Origin: Pseudophaeobacter sp965641885
GTDB taxonomy: Bacteria; Pseudomonadota; Alphaproteobacteria; Rhodobacterales; Rhodobacteraceae
Length of the DNA: 64,000 nt
Direction: 5' to 3'
NCBI GenBank assembly: GCA_965641885.1
Contig: OZ282574.1
Location: forward strand, 930,001 to 994,000
The notes under the pieces were generated by a model. That model saw only the letters and a list, made by a program, of their open reading frames with translations. It made no database searches and was not told the DNA's origin. Position 1 is the stretch's first letter. Each line of letters begins with the position of its first letter. Shown in pieces: positions 50,998 to 60,533 of the stretch. A program made the translations under genes and the position numbers.

Positions 50998-51261
50998 TCA
51001 ATTTTGCGCGCGGCGCAGCGCCTCGGCGCGTCGTTCCAGATTACTGCTGCGCGCTTTCAGTTCCTGTTCCAGCTCAGCGCTTTGTGTTTCGGGGGCAGGC
51101 AGGGGCGGCAGCAGGCCCTCTAGTGGCAACAGATCCGGATAGTCGGCATTGCGTAGATCGGGCGTGACCTGATTGCTCAGCTCCGGCTCATGGGTGCACT
51201 GCGTAAGCGCGGTGACGCCGAGGCTGGCGAAAACGAGCATCAGGGGAAGGCGGCGCATCAT
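50998..51261 (-). CDS. Small exported (lipoprotein-like) protein
   Basis: This 87-residue protein has a signal sequence (RRLPLMLVFASLGVTALTQC), where ALTQC resembles a lipobox but with glutamine at -1, so lipidation is doubtful. The remainder is proline-rich and then forms a predicted coil (ELEQELKARSSNLERRAEALRRA). I know no named family. It is followed by hom on the same strand after 151 bases. Confidence 0.7.
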   Translation of the reverse strand: MMRRLPLMLVFASLGVTALTQCTHEPELSNQVTPDLRNADYPDLLPLEGLLPPLPAPETQSAELEQELKARSSNLERRAEALRRAQN

Positions 51262-51403
51262 GTCACTCTTTCATTTGTTATCCCTTGATGCACAATCAGG
51301 GTCCAGGGTACAAGCAACGCGTCCAGGCAACGCGTCCTGAGGCGGCATCTTTTTTGGCCCAGCGTCCCATTGCGGGTACGAATTCGCGGCCAGGGTCTTT
51401 TTT

Positions 51404-51419
51404 CTGAACAAATGTTCAG
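51404..51419 (+). promoter_or_regulatory. Palindromic operator at the TetR gene start
   Basis: CTGAACAAATGTTCAG is an inverted repeat (CTGAACA/TGTTCAG) with a two-base centre, 14 bases before the TetR gene ATG. TetR regulators commonly bind such sites to repress their own gene, so autorepression is likely. Confidence 0.65.
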
Positions 51420-51433
51420 TTACCGTCTCCGTC

Positions 51434-52042
51434 ATGGCACGTACCCAAGGTTCTCATTCTGATATCACAGGCCCGCGCATTCGCGCCGCAGCGCTGCGGC
51501 TGTTTGCGCAACATGGCTATGCGGCCGTCTCGATGCGTCAGATAGCCAAGGAGGTCGGGGTGCAGGCCGGTGCCTTGTACAACTACACCCCCGACAAACA
51601 AAGCCTGCTCTACACGCTTATGGAAGGCCATATGCGTGAACTTTTGGCGGCTTGGGGCTCTGAGAGGGCATCGGGGGCGGATATTCAGGATCCACCAGAT
51701 GCCATGGCGCAGCTGGAGCGCTTTGTGCGCTTTCACATCGGCTTTCACATGCAGCGCCCGGATGCGGTTTTTATCGCCTATATGGAACTGCGCAATCTGA
51801 CCGAAGAGAATTTTGTCGCGATCGAAACCTGGCGGCGCGCCTATGAGGATGCGCTGGAAGCGGTGCTGAAACAGGGGGTTGCCGCAGGGCAGTTCACCAT
51901 TCCCGACACCAAGATCGCCACCCTTGCGGTGATTGCCATGCTGAACGGGGTGATGACCTGGTACCGCAGCGGCGGCCGTCTGTCGCTTGACGAGGTGGAA
52001 AGCGTGTATTGGGATATGGTGCGCAAATCCGTCACCGCCTGA
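51434..52042 (+). CDS. TetR/AcrR-family regulator
   Basis: This 202-residue regulator has an N-terminal TetR HTH (IRAAALRLFAQHGYAAVSMRQIAKEVGVQAGALYNY). The C-terminal ligand-binding domain has a long helix bundle (AVFIAYMELRNLTEENF) resembling the TetR_C branch that controls acyl-CoA metabolism. A palindrome lies just upstream of the start. Targets are not evident: the nearest gene downstream is the convergent pirin gene. Confidence 0.9.
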   Translation: MARTQGSHSDITGPRIRAAALRLFAQHGYAAVSMRQIAKEVGVQAGALYNYTPDKQSLLYTLMEGHMRELLAAWGSERASGADIQDPPDAMAQLERFVRFHIGFHMQRPDAVFIAYMELRNLTEENFVAIETWRRAYEDALEAVLKQGVAAGQFTIPDTKIATLAVIAMLNGVMTWYRSGGRLSLDEVESVYWDMVRKSVTA

Positions 52043-52144
52043 GAATGCGGTCACGCCTGTGAGGTGCCGCCTGGGGCGAGGCTATGCCCCGCCCTGAGGT
52101 GTAGGCTGCGCCGTTGGTATTGCGCTGGATGCAAGTGGGCCGAC

Positions 52145-53101
52145 TTAGTGGGCGGGGGCGATAAAGGTGCCATTGCGCAGATCCTTAAAGGCCTGCTGCA
52201 GCTCGGCACGGGTGTTCATCACGATAGGACCATGCCAGGCCACGGGCTCATCAATCGGCGCGCCGGAAATCAGTAAAAACCGCACCCCCTCTGGGCCAGC
52301 CTGCACCGTGACCTCGTCGCCGGTGCCAAAGCGGATCAAAGTCCGGTTGCCGGACAGATCGCGGATATTGAGCTCTTGGCCACCCACTTCTTTTTCCAGC
52401 AGAACCCCTTGCGGGGGGGACGCATCGACAAAGGCGCCGGCGCCTTCAAAAACATAGGCAAAGGCGCGCCGGTAGGTGTCGATGCGAAAGGTTTTGGTCA
52501 CCCCGGCTGGCACCGAGACGTCAAGGTATTGCGGATCGGCCGCGATTCCATCCACCGGGCCGCGTTTGCCCCAGAACTCTCCGGTGATCACCCGCACACG
52601 GGTGCCGTCGTCCTCCGTCACCTCGGGGATTTCACGCGCGGCGACGTCCTGATAGCGCGGCGCGCACATTTTCTGGTCGGACGGCAGATTGCCCCACAGC
52701 TGAAACCCGTGCATCTGACCGTTTGCGTTGCCGCGTGGCATTTCCTGATGCAGGATGCCTGACCCGGCGGTCATCCACTGCACATCCCCGGCGCCAAGAC
52801 TGCCGGTATTGCCCAGAGAATCGCTGTGCTCTACCTCACCGGACAAAACATATGTGATGGTCTCGATGCCGCGATGGGGGTGCCAGGGAAACCCCTGCAG
52901 ATAGTCCTCGGGGTCTTCGTTGCGAAAATCATCAAACAGCAAAAACGGATCAAGCTCGCTGGGATCCTGAAAGCCAAAGGCACGGTGCAGTTTGACGCCA
53001 GCGCCTTCCAGCGTTGCGCGGGCTTCGCGGGTTTCCAGGATGGGCCGGGGGGAGGTGGACCCGGGAGATGTTGGCCTGGGAGTTGTTGGCCTGAGCGACA
53101 T
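52145..53101 (-). CDS. Pirin-family protein
   Basis: This 318-residue bicupin starts at ATG 53101, with AGGAGA eight bases upstream. The N-terminal cupin carries the metal site HPHRGIETITYVLSGEVEHSDS, with two histidines, and the later histidine in SGILHQEMP with its glutamate. The C-terminal cupin has EVTVQAGPEG and HGPIVMNT. Some pirins act as quercetinases or regulators; the substrate is unknown. Its N-terminal tail (RPTTPRPTSPGSTSPRP) is proline/threonine-rich and low-complexity. Confidence 0.92.
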   Translation of the reverse strand: MSLRPTTPRPTSPGSTSPRPILETREARATLEGAGVKLHRAFGFQDPSELDPFLLFDDFRNEDPEDYLQGFPWHPHRGIETITYVLSGEVEHSDSLGNTGSLGAGDVQWMTAGSGILHQEMPRGNANGQMHGFQLWGNLPSDQKMCAPRYQDVAAREIPEVTEDDGTRVRVITGEFWGKRGPVDGIAADPQYLDVSVPAGVTKTFRIDTYRRAFAYVFEGAGAFVDASPPQGVLLEKEVGGQELNIRDLSGNRTLIRFGTGDEVTVQAGPEGVRFLLISGAPIDEPVAWHGPIVMNTRAELQQAFKDLRNGTFIAPAH

Positions 53102-53331
53102 GGGAGCGTCTCCTGTGCAATAATCTGTGCTGCCCAACAGCTAGAGCGCATTACCGGGTCACAAAACACCCAGTAGCCCACCAACTCTGTGCGTCGCTGC
53201 ACAGAGCCCGCCGCTTTGCGGGTTGTTTGTGTGCTGTGAGAGCGGGGCTGTTCGTTTCGCCAAATTCAGTTTATGTCCCAGCTCCAGACGTGGCCTGAGC
53301 ACGGGTCCGCATAATGCCAGGAGAACGACGG

Positions 53332-53805
53332 ATGACGGGTGAAGTCTTGTTAACAGTAGAGGCCTCGGGGCTGCGCCGTGTCATGGGCGTCAGCATGTTG
53401 GCGGTGATCGGGGTCACCTTGCTGTTTGTCGCTCTGTCGACACCGCCCTCCATCGGCTGGCTGCTGTTCTTGCTGGCAGTCGGGGTCGGCGCGCTGTGGC
53501 TCTCGGTGCGGATGTGGCAGGCGACCAGTCACAAGATCGAGCTGACCGAAGAAGAGCTGCGCTGCAGTGATGGTACGGTGATTGCGCGGGTAGCAGATAT
53601 TGAAACCATTGATCGCGGCTTTTTTGCCTTTAAGCCCTCAAACGGGTTTTTGATCCGCACCGCGACACCGGGCACGCGGGTTTGGCTTCCCGGTTTGTGG
53701 TGGCGCGCCGGGCGGCGGATCGGCGTTGGCGGCGTTACCCCGGCCTCGCAAAGCAAGGCGATGTCAGAGATTCTTGCCGCGATGATCGCGCAGCGCAGTC
53801 TGTAA
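53332..53805 (+). CDS. Two-helix membrane protein of unknown function
   Basis: This 157-residue protein starts at ATG 53332, with GGAG 11 bases upstream (an in-frame ATG at 53314 lies before the ribosome site). Two hydrophobic helices (VMGVSMLAVIGVTLLFVAL and IGWLLFLLAVGVGALWLSVRM) are followed by a soluble domain of strands (HKIELTEEELRCSDGTVIARVADIETIDRGFFAFKPSNGF) like PH-type domains of small bacterial membrane proteins. Function unknown. No partners nearby. Confidence 0.8.
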   Translation: MTGEVLLTVEASGLRRVMGVSMLAVIGVTLLFVALSTPPSIGWLLFLLAVGVGALWLSVRMWQATSHKIELTEEELRCSDGTVIARVADIETIDRGFFAFKPSNGFLIRTATPGTRVWLPGLWWRAGRRIGVGGVTPASQSKAMSEILAAMIAQRSL

Positions 53806-53971
53806 AGACACCGGCTTTATTGCCAGCCACAGCCTGCTCCCCTGAGGCCCTAGATGTGAGGTCCTGAATGCTTTGCGGTGCTGTCTCCCCGGCAGCCCGG
53901 CAAGACCTCTGAAGGCCCGGCGAGGCCCGCGCCAGTCTGGCAAGGCAAGACTGACATGCGGTCAAGAGAGA

Positions 53972-54607
53972 CTAGGCGCCGGGGTCCAGTGTTTCGGTTT
54001 CGTCGCCGTTGGGGTTGTCATCGTGATAGCCGTCACTGTTGACACCCCCCTCAAAGGGCACCAGTGGCGCAAAGCGCGGACGGGTGAACACAAAGTTGTT
54101 GATGTCCAGATCCGGCAGCCCAACCCGGAAGGCAGGCGTCATCTCATTGCGGGTCTCCACCAGAATAACGCGTTCCTCATCCGGCATGGTCGGCAGATCA
54201 TCGGTGATCCCAACAATACTGGCATTGGTCCATTCGGGCAGGGAAGGGCCCCGCACCCGCGACCAGTCAATATAGTAGCGATTATTGTCCGCATCCCAAC
54301 GCACGACCGAGACGCGCAGGGTGATCTGCGAGTCGCCGCGGATCAGCAGTTTGCTCATCTCATACATGCTGTCGATATAGGTCTCGTTCAGCGTTGCGGT
54401 CTCACGCGAGATCAAATCCGAGATGGTATAGGTCGCCTTGAGGTTGACGGTCTCCTGGCGGAAAGCGTCAAACCAGGTGTAGATCGCAACAAACAGCCAC
54501 AACAAGAGCGGCGAATAGATTGCGAACTCGACCGTGACGGTGCCTTCGGTGCTGCGCTGAAAGGCGCGCAGGCGGGTGATCAGGCGGGTGAGCAGGGATG
54601 ACAACAT
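53972..54607 (-). CDS. TadE/TadG-family pilus-associated protein (third gene)
   Basis: This 211-residue protein has the TadE N-terminus: TEGTVTVEFAIYSPLLLWLFVAIYTWFDAF, with the conserved E and F before a hydrophobic helix (residues about 27-44), the type IV pilin-like feature. The remainder is an acidic outer domain ending in NGDETETLDPGA. It is the last of three linked tad genes, three bases after the second. No secretion ATPase or prepilin peptidase lies in the window, so the main Tad locus is elsewhere. Confidence 0.85.
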   Translation of the reverse strand: MLSSLLTRLITRLRAFQRSTEGTVTVEFAIYSPLLLWLFVAIYTWFDAFRQETVNLKATYTISDLISRETATLNETYIDSMYEMSKLLIRGDSQITLRVSVVRWDADNNRYYIDWSRVRGPSLPEWTNASIVGITDDLPTMPDEERVILVETRNEMTPAFRVGLPDLDINNFVFTRPRFAPLVPFEGGVNSDGYHDDNPNGDETETLDPGA

Positions 54608-54610
54608 GAT

Positions 54611-55150
54611 TTACCTCGGCTCCTGTACAAAGGCGGAGGTGGCCACCAGGCTCACCAAACCTTCTGGGTCGGCGATGTCCTCTCCAAGCCCCCAGCCCGA
54701 GAACATGGGCTTAAAGCGCATGCAGGCGCGGATCAGCATCAGATCATTCGACTGACGATTCGTCGGGAAATCAATAACCGGCAGAAACTCTTCATGTTTG
54801 CTGATGCATTTAGGCTGGGGATCTACCCCGGCCCAGGCAAAGGGGTCCAGTTGCACCATCTCGAGCCTGAGAGAGGTTGCGCAATTATCGATGAAGCCCG
54901 AGACGGCGCAGATATCGTCGCGCACCTGATCATGCTCCAAGGTCGCGCCAGTGTTCAGGCGAATATCGCGCACGACAACATCAACGGCGCGCTCCAGTTG
55001 TGACTGGCGCAGGATGACCATGCCCAGCTCGACGGTGGAGGTCAGAAACATAAAGTACAGAGGAATGAGGATGGCAAACTCTACCGTTACCACGGCATCG
55101 GTTTGGCTGCGAAAACGGCGGAGCAGCTGCCATGCAGAGGACAGGATCAT
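54611..55150 (-). CDS. TadE-family pilus-associated protein (second gene)
   Basis: This 179-residue protein has the pseudopilin-like start QTDAVVTVEFAILIPLYFMFLTSTVELGMVIL, with conserved E residues around the helix, and a TadE-type body containing four or so cysteines (ICAVSGFIDNCATS, CISKHE). Its ATG overlaps the TadG stop by four bases. It probably forms part of the pilus tip or base with TadG. Confidence 0.87.
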   Translation of the reverse strand: MILSSAWQLLRRFRSQTDAVVTVEFAILIPLYFMFLTSTVELGMVILRQSQLERAVDVVVRDIRLNTGATLEHDQVRDDICAVSGFIDNCATSLRLEMVQLDPFAWAGVDPQPKCISKHEEFLPVIDFPTNRQSNDLMLIRACMRFKPMFSGWGLGEDIADPEGLVSLVATSAFVQEPR

Positions 55151-56916
55151 TGTGTCAACCTCAGCTGGCGGATCGAGGTGGCAATCGAGGCAAAGGCGTC
55201 CTTGATCTCCAACCCGTTCACATCAAAATAATGGGCATCGGTGCTGGCACAGTCGCGCAGGACTGCCACGCCGTCACTGGGCGCTTCAAATCCGATGGTG
55301 TAAACGATGATGCCTTTGGCCTTGGCGGCGTCGCAGACGCTGCGGGTCCGGGCGTTTTTGGTCGAATTGTTATGGCTGGAATATACCCCATAGTACCATG
55401 CGTCACGGGCGCTGTAGGTGCCCATCCAATCCGCAAAGATATAGCGGTAGAGGTATTTCAGTGAGGTGCGGGCAAACAATTCGCTGTAGTTCAGTCCGAG
55501 GAATTGGCCGTTTATGGGGTCCTCAACATAGCTGTCGGGATGCGAGGCCGCGACCTGCTCATCAATCCACCGACAGTTGTTGCCGTAGCGATCGCAATCA
55601 TAAAAATCGTCAGTTCCTGTTCCAATTGGATGGTCTGCCCATTTGGATCCCCGCGGCAGGTGCCAGTAATAGCGGTCATTCTGCGCATCATAGGTCGAGT
55701 AGACCTTCAACGAGGCTGTTCCTGTATTGTATCTAGTGTCGTCGCGCCCTTGCAGGATGGCAAAATGCGCCCCGGACGGCCCATCGCGATGATCGTCATC
55801 GACATAGTATTGCGAGGTGTTTTGGCCGTCAGTCATCAGCACGATGATCTTGATGGTGTCTGAATCGTCATAGTTTACCGGCCGGTTGCTGAACTCGGCT
55901 GGCACTGATGCGCCGACGCCGGTGGAAATGGTACTGATGGCGGGGCGTGCGCTTGGATCCAGCAGGGCTGTGCCCCACTTCATGCCAGTATCAATCGAGG
56001 TATTGCCGCCGGCCACGAGATTCTGAATGAAGGTCTTGAGGGTGTCGGCATCTTTTTGGAGCGGCAGAATTTCGCGCGAGGCGCGCTCGTCACAGACCGG
56101 ACTGGTGACTAGGCGGGGCTCGCTATAATAGGTGCGCATGTCGCGGCTGCTGTAGCCCCAGGGGGTGAAATGCATTGCGCGGGTCAGCTCCACATCCGTG
56201 GGTAAATCTGCGCTGGTATAGTCGCTGGCACTGAAGTCGATGCAATTTGAGTAAGGGTTGGTGCCAGCGGTGGAATATTGCTCGATCAGGTCATCCGGCA
56301 AGGAGACCTGCGTGGCATAGGGCACCACCGATATCGACATTTTGCCATCGCTGGTGTTGGCGACCATCGTGTCGATGAAATCTTTGGCGGCGACCTTGAG
56401 GTTGCTGAGACGGCTGTTGGAGTTCATGGAGCCAGACACATCCAGAACCAGCGAGATTTCCAGCCCGTCAATACTTTCTTCGGCTTTTGAGCTGGCATAG
56501 AGGGGCATATTGCCGCCACGGGAAAATCTGAGCAGATGCGCTTCAAAGGTGGTGTCGATTGTCGCCTGGACGCGTTTGTATCCCAGTCCGGATTCAACAA
56601 CTGGTGGTGAGTAATACTCACCAAGCCCGGCTTTGTTCAGATAGTCCTGTACCACGACGGCAGGTGTTTGGGTCTGGTCCAGATCGGCGGCCGCCAGCAC
56701 CGCGCGGTCGAGGGTATATTGCAGAACGGTTCGGTCCCGTTCCATCCGCATCAGATCAACCCCAATGCCGCCCACGGCCAGCATGGCCAGAAAAAAGGCA
56801 ATTGTCGGGTAGGTCATGACACCGCTGTCGTCGCGCCGAAATGCACGCAGCCTGTCAGCGCCTTTTTGCAACACAAAAAGCGGCAGAGTGGTCGCAGTCT
56901 TGGGACACTTGGTCAT
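55147..56916 (-). CDS. TadG-like protein with von Willebrand A domain
   Basis: This large 589-residue pilus-assembly protein starts at ATG 56916 with AGAGG about ten bases upstream. It has an N-terminal TadG helix (GVMTYPTIAFFLAMLAVGGIGVDLMRM), then a vWA domain with a MIDAS motif DVSGSMN. Supporting segments are GNTSIDTGMKWG and VLMTDGQNT, and the C-terminal GLEIKDAFASIATSIRQLRLT. It is secreted or membrane-anchored and probably helps surface adhesion. The first of three co-translated genes. Confidence 0.9.
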   Translation of the reverse strand: MTKCPKTATTLPLFVLQKGADRLRAFRRDDSGVMTYPTIAFFLAMLAVGGIGVDLMRMERDRTVLQYTLDRAVLAAADLDQTQTPAVVVQDYLNKAGLGEYYSPPVVESGLGYKRVQATIDTTFEAHLLRFSRGGNMPLYASSKAEESIDGLEISLVLDVSGSMNSNSRLSNLKVAAKDFIDTMVANTSDGKMSISVVPYATQVSLPDDLIEQYSTAGTNPYSNCIDFSASDYTSADLPTDVELTRAMHFTPWGYSSRDMRTYYSEPRLVTSPVCDERASREILPLQKDADTLKTFIQNLVAGGNTSIDTGMKWGTALLDPSARPAISTISTGVGASVPAEFSNRPVNYDDSDTIKIIVLMTDGQNTSQYYVDDDHRDGPSGAHFAILQGRDDTRYNTGTASLKVYSTYDAQNDRYYWHLPRGSKWADHPIGTGTDDFYDCDRYGNNCRWIDEQVAASHPDSYVEDPINGQFLGLNYSELFARTSLKYLYRYIFADWMGTYSARDAWYYGVYSSHNNSTKNARTRSVCDAAKAKGIIVYTIGFEAPSDGVAVLRDCASTDAHYFDVNGLEIKDAFASIATSIRQLRLTQ

Positions 56917-57224
56917 GAACAACAGCCTCTTCGGTCCCCCCAAATCGGGAGATAGGAGTGAAACGGATTTTTGTCTCATTCATATTTGGTTGGGGAAGAT
57001 GGCGGAAATGGGGCGCCGCTAAGTCTATTTAGTTTCAATTTTCTTAATCAGTGATGCAATCTTTTGCCAAAGACAGGATTGTTTGTTTTTCATCAGCAAA
57101 GCGCAGGCCCGGACTGGTCTGACAAAAAAGGAAGAATCAGCTGACATCCTCATTTTGATGTATCTTTGGAAGGGAATGGTCAAAAAGGTCGCACTCTTTA
57201 AACTTCCATGCATAAACTTCACGT

Positions 57225-57244
57225 AACGATAGGAATCAATCGTT
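57225..57244. promoter_or_regulatory. Inverted repeat in the TadG-gdhA divergent promoter region
   Basis: AACGAT and ATCGTT (57225-57230 and 57239-57244) surround an 8-base spacer about 20 bases before the gdhA start. The wider 350-base gap is AT-rich with several T/A runs and no gene. The repeat may be an operator for gdhA; its binder is unknown. Confidence 0.4.
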
Positions 57245-57265
57245 GTAACGTACGGAGAACCGCCG

Positions 57266-58696
57266 ATGAGTAGCCCCCAAGAGCCCAGTTTCCGCGAAAG
57301 CGTTGACCTCATGTTCAACAGGGCCGTTGCCCTGATGGACCTGCCACCCGGCCTGGAGGAGAAGATCAGGGTCTGCAACGCGACCTATACGGTGCGGTTT
57401 GGGGTGCGGCTGCGCGGCGAGATGGTGACCTTCACGGGCTACCGGTCGGTGCATTCCGAACATATGGAGCCGGTCAAGGGCGGCATCCGCTACGCTATCA
57501 ACGTGCATCAGGATGAGGTCGAAGCGCTCGCCGCGCTGATGACCTATAAATGTGCACTGGTCGAAGCGCCTTTTGGTGGCTCCAAAGGCGGGTTGTGCAT
57601 TGATCCGCGCAAATACGAAGAACATGAGCTGGAGCTGATCACCCGCCGCTTTGCCTATGAGCTGGCGAAACGCGATCTGATCAATCCCAGCCAGAACGTG
57701 CCCGCGCCCGATATGGGGACGGGTGAGCGTGAGATGGCCTGGATCGCCGATCAGTATCAGCGCATGAACACCACCGACATCAACGCCAAGGCCTGCGTTA
57801 CCGGCAAGCCACTGAATGCTGGCGGGATTGCCGGGCGGGTCGAGGCTACGGGTCGCGGTGTGCAATACGCTCTGCGTGAGTTTTTCCGCCATCCCGAAGA
57901 CGTGGCCAAGGCGGGGCTTGACGGCAAACTCAAAGACAAGCGCGTCATCGTGCAGGGGCTTGGCAATGTGGGTTATCACGCCGCCAAATTCCTCAGCGAA
58001 GAAGACGGCTCCCTCGTCACGGGCATTATCGAGCGGGACGGCTCGCTGTTCCGGGCCGAAGGTTTGGACGTGGAGGCGGTGCACAACTGGATCGCCAAAC
58101 ATGGCGGCATCACCGGCTACCCCGATGCCAAGCTGACAACAAACGGCGCTGACCTGCTGGAGCACGAGTGCGATATCCTGATCCCGGCGGCCCTGGAGGG
58201 GGTGATCAATCTCTCCAACGCTGATCGTATCAAGGCGCCCCTGATTATCGAGGCTGCGAATGGTCCGGTGACAGCGGGGGCTGACGAGATTTTGCGCGAC
58301 AAGGGCTGCGTGATCATTCCTGACATGTATGCCAATGCGGGCGGTGTGACGGTGTCCTACTTTGAGTGGGTCAAGAACCTGAGCCATATCCGCTTTGGTC
58401 GTATGCAGCGCCGTCAGGAAGAGGCCCGCCACCAGCTGGTGGTGGATGAGCTGGAAAGCCTGTCGGACAGTTTGGGCAAGGCCTGGACCCTGAAAGATGG
58501 CTTCAAGGAAAAGTATCTGCGCGGTGCGGATGAGCTTGAGCTGGTCCGTTCTGGTCTCGATGACACCATGCGGATTGCGTACCAGTCGATGCGTGAGGTC
58601 TGGCACAGCCGCGATGACGTTACCGATCTGCGCACGGCCGCTTATCTGGTTTCTATCGGCAAGGTGGCCGCCAGCTACCGCGCCAAGGGTCTCTGA
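57266..58696 (+). CDS. gdhA: Glutamate dehydrogenase (Glu/Leu/Phe/Val family)
   Basis: This 476-residue enzyme interconverts glutamate and 2-oxoglutarate plus ammonia. It starts at ATG 57266 after CGGAG. It shows the substrate motif PVKGGIRY, the catalytic lysine in LMTYKCALVEAPFGGSKGG, APDMGTGEREMAWIADQY, and the dinucleotide-binding VIVQGLGNVGYHAAKFL. Catabolic or assimilatory direction and cofactor (NAD or NADP) are not decided by sequence alone. It stands alone and is followed by a strong terminator. Confidence 0.95.
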   Translation: MSSPQEPSFRESVDLMFNRAVALMDLPPGLEEKIRVCNATYTVRFGVRLRGEMVTFTGYRSVHSEHMEPVKGGIRYAINVHQDEVEALAALMTYKCALVEAPFGGSKGGLCIDPRKYEEHELELITRRFAYELAKRDLINPSQNVPAPDMGTGEREMAWIADQYQRMNTTDINAKACVTGKPLNAGGIAGRVEATGRGVQYALREFFRHPEDVAKAGLDGKLKDKRVIVQGLGNVGYHAAKFLSEEDGSLVTGIIERDGSLFRAEGLDVEAVHNWIAKHGGITGYPDAKLTTNGADLLEHECDILIPAALEGVINLSNADRIKAPLIIEAANGPVTAGADEILRDKGCVIIPDMYANAGGVTVSYFEWVKNLSHIRFGRMQRRQEEARHQLVVDELESLSDSLGKAWTLKDGFKEKYLRGADELELVRSGLDDTMRIAYQSMREVWHSRDDVTDLRTAAYLVSIGKVAASYRAKGL

Positions 58697-58731
58697 GGCT
58701 TCGCGTAAAACCTTGCCAGTTTTCTGGTTTT

Positions 58732-58760
58732 AATGGCGGGCCTCGTGCCCGCCATTTCTT
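58732..58760 (+). terminator. Rho-independent terminator after gdhA
   Basis: The perfect stem AATGGCGGGC/GCCCGCCATT (58732-58741 and 58747-58756) with a 5-base loop is followed by TTTCTT-type bases. It ends the gdhA transcript. Confidence 0.9.
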
Positions 58761-59219
58761 CTACCGAAACGTCTGGGGATTTGCGCGGCGGCGACCACCC
58801 CATTCACCCCACCCCATTATCTAATCGCTGAGAGGCCCTGAGGCGCGCCATCTGGCAGAACATGATCCCAGAGAGGCGCAAAAGCCAGAGATGCGCAAAA
58901 GAATGGTGCAGGCCCTGGTCCTTCTAACGCAGCCTCAAAGATGTGAGCGAACGGGGACACCAGCAAAACGGCCTGGTTAAAACACAGGGGACTGTAGGCA
59001 TGGTGGAGAACGGGCTGAAGGACTGCAAACGGCATGGCAGGTCGCATCTGGCACTAGACAGACATGCCTATTGCGGGTCAGTTGAAGGCAATAGCTTGCC
59101 TGTTGCAGAATTCTTTGTCTCTGGGGCTAGGCGGCTTGCGGCTTAGCCGCTAGCAATATCACAGGTTTATCACCGGCAACTGGTCGGTTGCGGACGGGAT
59201 AGGGACGGGGAGAGGTGTG
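58761..59219. other. 459-base gap upstream of soxB
   Basis: I see no convincing gene here. Two small open frames (58817-59047 minus and 58943-59146 plus) overlap one another, lack ribosome binding sites and have no known resemblance. The soxB promoter should lie in the last part; GGGGAGAGG just before the soxB ATG is the ribosome binding site. Confidence 0.5.
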
Positions 59220-60473
59220 ATGCGGTTTTCGGGGTGGCGGGTGCTCAAAGAAGGGCTCACCGGGAACAAGGGGTGGGGCCCGCATTGGCGCGACCCGGAA
59301 CCCAAGCGCGAATATGATGTCATCATCATCGGTGGCGGCGGCCACGGTCTGGCTACCGCGTATTACCTGGCGGCGGAACATGGCATCACCAATATCGCGG
59401 TGCTCGAGCGTGGCTACCTTGGCGGTGGCAACGTCGGGCGCAACACCACCATTGTGCGCGCCAACTACTACCTGCCCGGCAACTCTGAATTCTACTCGCA
59501 TTCGCTGCGGCTTTGGGAGAGCCTGGAGCAGGAGTTGAATTACAACGCGATGATGTCGCAGCGCAGTATCCTCAACCTCTATCACAATGACGGCCAACGT
59601 GACGCGGCGGTGCGCCGGGGCAATTCCATCATCAACCAGGGTGATGATGCGGAACTTCTGGACCGCGAAGCGGTGCGTAAACGCGCGCCTTATCTGAATT
59701 TTGACAACAACCGGTTTCCTATTCAGGGCGCGCTGATGCAACGCCGCGCGGGCACAGCCCGCCATGACGCGGTCGCCTGGGGCTTTGCCCGTGGCGCTGA
59801 TATGCGCGGGGTGGATCTGATCCAAAACTGCGAGGTCACCGGCATTGATGTCGAGGGTGGCAAGGTCACCGGCGTGCAGACCGCGCGCGGCCCGATCCGC
59901 GCCAAAAAGGTGGCCCTGGCGGCGGCCGGGCGCAGTGGTCAGGTGGCGGCGATGGCGGGGCTGACCCTGCCGATTGAGAGCCACGTGTTGCAGGCCTTTG
60001 TGTCCGAAGGCGTCAAGCCGCTGATTGATCAGGTGATCACCTTTGCCGAAGGCCATCTCTATATCAGCCAGTCCGATAAGGGAGGATTGGTCTTTGGCAG
60101 CTACCTGGATTTCTACAGCTCTTACGCGGCACGGGGCAATCTGCCCATGGTGGAACACACTATGGAGACCTGTGTTGCGATGGTGCCTGCCATCAGCAAG
60201 GCGCGCCTGCTGCGCAGCTGGGGCGGCATTATGGATATGACGCCGGATGGCTCTCCCATTATCGACCATTCCCCCATCGACGGCCTCTATCTCAACTGTG
60301 GCTGGTGCTACGGCGGCTTTAAGGCAACACCCGGTTCAGGCAATGCCTATGCGCATCTTATTGCCACCGACCGCCCGCATGGTGCGGCGACAAAATTCAA
60401 ACTGGATCGCTTTCGCTCGGGCCACGGTCTGATGGATGAGGAGGGCACCGGTGCGCAGCATAACCTTCACTGA
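59220..60473 (+). CDS. soxB: Sarcosine oxidase beta subunit SoxB
   Basis: SoxB is the FAD/FMN-carrying subunit of heterotetrameric sarcosine oxidase, which oxidises sarcosine to glycine and 5,10-methylene-tetrahydrofolate or formaldehyde. The 417-residue protein has the Rossmann motif IIIGGGGHGLATAYYL at residues 35-50 and the conserved NVGRNTTIVRANY segment, which matches the flavin-binding region of this subunit. A GTG three bases earlier is a possible start; ATG 59220 is chosen. It leads soxB-D-A-G. Confidence 0.95.
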   Translation: MRFSGWRVLKEGLTGNKGWGPHWRDPEPKREYDVIIIGGGGHGLATAYYLAAEHGITNIAVLERGYLGGGNVGRNTTIVRANYYLPGNSEFYSHSLRLWESLEQELNYNAMMSQRSILNLYHNDGQRDAAVRRGNSIINQGDDAELLDREAVRKRAPYLNFDNNRFPIQGALMQRRAGTARHDAVAWGFARGADMRGVDLIQNCEVTGIDVEGGKVTGVQTARGPIRAKKVALAAAGRSGQVAAMAGLTLPIESHVLQAFVSEGVKPLIDQVITFAEGHLYISQSDKGGLVFGSYLDFYSSYAARGNLPMVEHTMETCVAMVPAISKARLLRSWGGIMDMTPDGSPIIDHSPIDGLYLNCGWCYGGFKATPGSGNAYAHLIATDRPHGAATKFKLDRFRSGHGLMDEEGTGAQHNLH

Positions 60474-60533
60474 CCCGCAAAACTCCTGCAATAGCCTTAA
60501 AGACCGCCCAGATTTCAAAAGGGAGCAGACCGC

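Noticed and set aside
58817..59146. Two small overlapping open frames in the gap before soxB
   Set aside because: They overlap each other on opposite strands, with no ribosome binding site and no recognised family.
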